Of a DNA stretch of 64,000 bases, positions 60,775-64,000 are shown one piece after another. Each line of letters starts with the position of its first letter. Within the stretch, counting starts at the first letter, position 1. Source of the DNA: Burkholderia sp. HI2500. GTDB lineage: Bacteria > Pseudomonadota > Gammaproteobacteria > Burkholderiales > Burkholderiaceae. The notes under the pieces were generated by a model. It did no database searches. It saw only the letters and a program-made list of their open reading frames with translations, and was not told the DNA's origin. Both the position numbers and the translations under genes were made by a program. Location of the stretch: positions 62,001 to 126,000 of the forward strand of contig NZ_NKFL01000005.1 in the NCBI RefSeq assembly GCF_002223055.1. Direction: 5' to 3'.

Positions 60775-61209
60775 ATGTTCAATCCAAGCCGCGACGAAGT
60801 GCGTCGCTTTTTCACCGAGACCTGGCGCAAGCAGCGCGCCGGCGAGATCCTGACGCCGCTGGAAGCGATGGCAGCCGACTGGATCGTCGAGCATCCCGAA
60901 TACCACGACGAACTCGCCGATGCCGATGGCGCGAACGCGCGCGAGTACACGCCCGAGGAAGGCCGCACGAACCCGTTCCTGCACCTGTCGATGCATCTCG
61001 CGATCAGCGAGCAGCTGTCGATCGACCAGCCGCCCGGCATCCGCGCTGCACACGACAAGCTCGCGGCCAAGCTCGACTCGACCCACGACGCGCAGCACGT
61101 GATCATGGAATGCCTCGGCGAGACGATCTGGGAAGCCCAGCGCACGAGCACGCCGCCCGATACCGACGCTTACCTGCAGCGCATCTTGCGTCGCGCCTCG
61201 CGCGACTGA
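60775..61209 (+). CDS. DUF1841 family protein
   Basis: A 144-aa cytoplasmic protein. MFNPSRDEVRRFFTETWRKQ opens it, and NPFLHLSMHLAISEQLSIDQ then HVIMECLGETIWEAQR form the family core with two conserved histidines. DUF1841 proteins are common in betaproteobacteria and have no known function. It appears monocistronic, ending in a strong terminator. Confidence 0.88.
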   Translation: MFNPSRDEVRRFFTETWRKQRAGEILTPLEAMAADWIVEHPEYHDELADADGANAREYTPEEGRTNPFLHLSMHLAISEQLSIDQPPGIRAAHDKLAAKLDSTHDAQHVIMECLGETIWEAQRTSTPPDTDAYLQRILRRASRD

Positions 61210-61251
61210 GCGCCGCGGCGCCGGCCCACGCGCGCGGCGCGCGGACAAAAA

Positions 61252-61279
61252 AATACCCCGCCGAGGCGGGGTATTTTTG
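61252..61279. terminator. Bidirectional terminator between DUF1841 gene and cytochrome c
   Basis: AATACCCCGCC-ga-GGCGGGGTATT forms an 11-bp perfect stem with a minimal loop. A-run precedes it and T-run follows, so it serves both convergent transcripts. Confidence 0.85.
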
Positions 61280-61307
61280 CTGCGCGAGCCCGTCGGGCCC
61301 GTCGCGC

Positions 61308-61667
61308 TTACTTCTTGAACACGAGATCGGTTTCTTTCAGCGACTCGATGTAGGCCGCGATGTCCTTCATGTCGCTGACCGACAGGCTCTGCACCTGCGC
61401 CTGCATGATCGCGTTGTTGCGACCGAGCAGCGGATTCGTGAGGCCCATCTGGTACTGGCGCATCGCCCACACGAGGTAGTCGGCGTGCTGGCCGGCGAGG
61501 CGCGGATATTCGGCGTTGATCGGCTTGTTCATCTGCGCGCCGTGGCAGGCGGCGCAGTTGTGCGATTCGACCAGTTCCTTGCCCTTCGTGGTGTCCGCCG
61601 CGTGCGCGGTACCGATCGCGAGGCCGGCCGCCAGTGCAACCGCCGCCGTCTTGAATGCGTTGTTCAT
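61308..61667 (-). CDS. Small class I cytochrome c (first of tandem pair)
   Basis: A 119-aa periplasmic protein. The signal peptide ends in GTAHA. The heme site CAACH lies near residues 38-42. A likely axial Met lies in the later region (RNNAIMQAQVQSL). It probably shuttles electrons in the periplasm. It lies 40 bases downstream of a second cytochrome c of identical length on the same strand. Confidence 0.9.
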   Translation of the reverse strand: MNNAFKTAAVALAAGLAIGTAHAADTTKGKELVESHNCAACHGAQMNKPINAEYPRLAGQHADYLVWAMRQYQMGLTNPLLGRNNAIMQAQVQSLSVSDMKDIAAYIESLKETDLVFKK

Positions 61668-61707
61668 GAATGCTCCTGTCCCGCCGGTCAGATCGGCGGC
61701 GCGCGCT

Positions 61708-62067
61708 TTACTTGTAGGGATTGTCCTTCGTGTCGGCCTTCTGGACGGCGTAGTACGCCGCCAGATCCGCGATGTCCTGGTCCGTCAGCGAACCGGCGAT
61801 CGCATTCATCGACGGGAAGTGACGATCCTTCTTGCGATAGGCCTTCAGCGCGTTCTCGAGGTATTGCTGGTTCTGGCCGCCGAGGACAGGCACCCGGTAG
61901 ACCTCCGGGTACGCCGCGCGGTAGTCCTGGATGCCGTGGCAACCGATGCACATGGCGGCCTTGCTCGCCCCGTCCTTCGGGTTGCCGACCACACCGGCCG
62001 CCTGCGCGCTGCCCGCGAGCGCCACGAGCGCTGCGACAACGACGTGTTTGCCGACGAATTTGTTCAT
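61708..62067 (-). CDS. Small class I cytochrome c (second of tandem pair)
   Basis: A 119-aa protein. The signal peptide ends in AGSAQA, the heme site is CIGCH near residues 40-44, and a likely axial Met lies in RHFPSMNAIAGSLTD. It shares the overall layout of its neighbour but with clearly diverged sequence, so the pair is an old duplication or functional pair. Transcribed first. Confidence 0.9.
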   Translation of the reverse strand: MNKFVGKHVVVAALVALAGSAQAAGVVGNPKDGASKAAMCIGCHGIQDYRAAYPEVYRVPVLGGQNQQYLENALKAYRKKDRHFPSMNAIAGSLTDQDIADLAAYYAVQKADTKDNPYK

Positions 62068-62168
62068 AGCTCTTGTAACCTAGCTTGAGGGGAAACTGGC
62101 GCCGAAGCGGCAACGGCCCGCGCCGTTATGCTTATCAGGTCGCCACGCAGGCCAAAAAAAACGGCCAG

Positions 62169-62174
62169 ATTGTA
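62169..62174 (-). promoter_or_regulatory. Candidate -10 box for the cytochrome c pair
   Basis: TACAAT on the minus strand (GGTACAATCTGG), about 100 bases before the first cytochrome start. Confidence 0.4.
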
Positions 62175-62274
62175 CCGCGTCGGCGGGGAACGCGTCCACA
62201 AGGCACCCCGGTTCGCCCCGCCACAGCCCCGCAACGATACGCGGGCGTGGCCCAACCGGACAGCCCTTCTGACT

Positions 62275-62280
62275 TATACT
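62275..62280 (+). promoter_or_regulatory. Candidate -10 box for the moxR operon
   Basis: TATACT in GACTTATACTGGG, 34 bases before the start codon. Confidence 0.5.
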
Positions 62281-62313
62281 GGGTTTTTTTCCCCGATTGA
62301 GAAGAGCGCCGCC

Positions 62314-63156
<843 letters not shown>

Positions 63157-63183
63157 TCCTCTCTCACCCGCGAAGGCCCGGCC

Positions 63184-64000
63184 ATGCTGCTCAATTTCTT
63201 CTACGCGCTGCGCGCAGCCAAGCTGCCCGTCTCGGTGAAGGAATACCTGACGCTGCTCGAATCGCTGAAGGCCGGCCTGATCTCGCCGTCGATCGACGCG
63301 TTCTACTTCCTCGCGCGGATGACGCTCGTCAAGGACGAGCAGTACTTCGACAAGTTCGACCAGGCGTTCGGCGCGTATTTCCACGGCGTGTCCGCGCTGC
63401 CGTCCGAAGCATTCGACATTCCGCTCGACTGGCTCGAGAAGCGCCTCGAGCGCGAGCTGTCGCCGGAGGAGAAGGCGCAGATCGAGGCGATGGGCGGGCT
63501 CGACAAGCTGATGGAGCGCCTGAAGGCACTGCTCGACGAGCAGAAGGAGCGCCACGAAGGCGGCAACAAGTGGATCGGCACCGGCGGCACGTCGCCGTTC
63601 GGGCACGGCGGCTACAACCCGGAAGGCGTGCGCATCGGCGGCCCGTCGAACGGCAACCGCACCGCGGTGAAGGTGTGGGAAGCACGCGCGTATCGCGACT
63701 ACGACGATTCCGTCGAGATCGGCACGCGCAACATCAAGGTCGCGCTGCGGCGGCTGCGCCGCTTCGCGCGCGAAGGCGCCGCCGAGGAGCTCGACCTGCC
63801 CGGCACGATCCGCAGCACCGCCGCGAACGCGGGCTGGCTCGACCTGCGGATGGTGCCCGAGCGCCACAACAACGTGAAGGTGCTGATGCTGCTCGACGTC
63901 GGCGGCTCGATGGATGATCACATCAAGCGCACCGAAGAGCTGTTCTCCGCCGCGAAGGCCGAATTCAAGCACCTGGAATTCTTCTACTTCCACAACTGCG
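63184..64000 (+). CDS. VWA/CoxE-like MoxR partner, truncated by window end
   Basis: The first ~272 residues are visible. MLLNFFYALRAAKLPVSVKE opens the protein, and an acidic/charged middle follows (ELSPEEKAQIEAMGGLDKLM). The VWA region begins near KVLMLLDVGGSMDDHIKRTE, where the metal site reads DVGGSM rather than the classic DxSGS, a feature common in CoxE-type proteins. It follows the MoxR gene by 27 bases and is presumably its functional partner. The 3' end is beyond the window. Confidence 0.85.
   Translation, partial: MLLNFFYALRAAKLPVSVKEYLTLLESLKAGLISPSIDAFYFLARMTLVKDEQYFDKFDQAFGAYFHGVSALPSEAFDIPLDWLEKRLERELSPEEKAQIEAMGGLDKLMERLKALLDEQKERHEGGNKWIGTGGTSPFGHGGYNPEGVRIGGPSNGNRTAVKVWEARAYRDYDDSVEIGTRNIKVALRRLRRFAREGAAEELDLPGTIRSTAANAGWLDLRMVPERHNNVKVLMLLDVGGSMDDHIKRTEELFSAAKAEFKHLEFFYFHNC

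Overview
The window is a GC-rich, densely coded chromosomal segment. Codon use, gene content and gene order point to a betaproteobacterium of the Burkholderia cepacia complex type, probably its primary chromosome: kdpFABC-DE, the hemF-nadD-rsfS-rlmH-maf-rng run, an LPS core cluster, intracellular phaZ, and an orphan rnfB-nth pair. The species assignment is inferred from protein recall; no database was searched. I see no tRNA, rRNA, insertion sequence, prophage, integrase or CRISPR array.

Layout. 1-2.1 kb: an ABC permease (cut by the window edge), a DUF4126 membrane protein, a gdx/sugE guanidinium exporter behind a recognisable guanidine-II (mini-ykkC) riboswitch, and a small secreted DUF333 protein. 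2.3-10.7 kb: the complete potassium-ATPase system on the minus strand, transcribed as a 35-codon unannotated membrane ORF, kdpF, kdpA, kdpB, kdpC, kdpD, kdpE, with two strong hairpins between kdpC and kdpD. 10.9-13.3 kb: a quinone oxidoreductase, then an A/T-richer stretch carrying a Tai4/Rap1a-type immunity gene and a Tae4-type peptidoglycan amidase effector, with no T6SS structural genes nearby. 13.4-14.6 kb: methylglyoxal synthase and an SDR that lacks the canonical Tyr and Lys. 14.8-23.1 kb: plus-strand housekeeping genes (upp, yebC, purD, hemF, nadD, rsfS, rlmH, maf, rng, yggL). rlmH carries an apparent one-base insertion. 23.6-28.4 kb: a Gly/Ala/Thr-rich lipoprotein, a PRC-barrel lipoprotein overlapping an MFS transporter, a FUSC-like membrane protein and an RcnB-like periplasmic protein.

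28.5-36.2 kb: an LPS assembly cluster (msbA, a waaE-type glycosyltransferase, a second GT2, an O-antigen ligase, and two GT9 heptosyltransferase-like genes). 36.5-44 kb: dnaE, trhO, gluQ and rhlE (the last with a probable ~190-nt 5' leader). 44.2-46.8 kb: an MliC-type lysozyme inhibitor, a tiny lipoprotein, purT and a META-domain lipoprotein. 47-51.9 kb: a 1635-aa FtsK with a roughly 1000-residue Ala/Pro/Thr-rich linker containing 87-bp tandem repeats.

52-57.6 kb: a secreted lactonase divergent from a GH15 enzyme, then phaZ with a histone-H1-like tail and a promoter bracketed by an 11-bp inverted repeat, then a TetR regulator. 57.9-64 kb: rnfB-nth, a DMT exporter, a DUF1841 gene, two small cytochromes c, and a moxR-CoxE pair cut by the window end.

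The observations most worth following up are the orphan Tae4/Tai4 pair, the guanidine-II riboswitch, the 35-aa ORF that opens the kdp operon, the rlmH frameshift, the FtsK linker repeats and the phaZ operator-like repeats.
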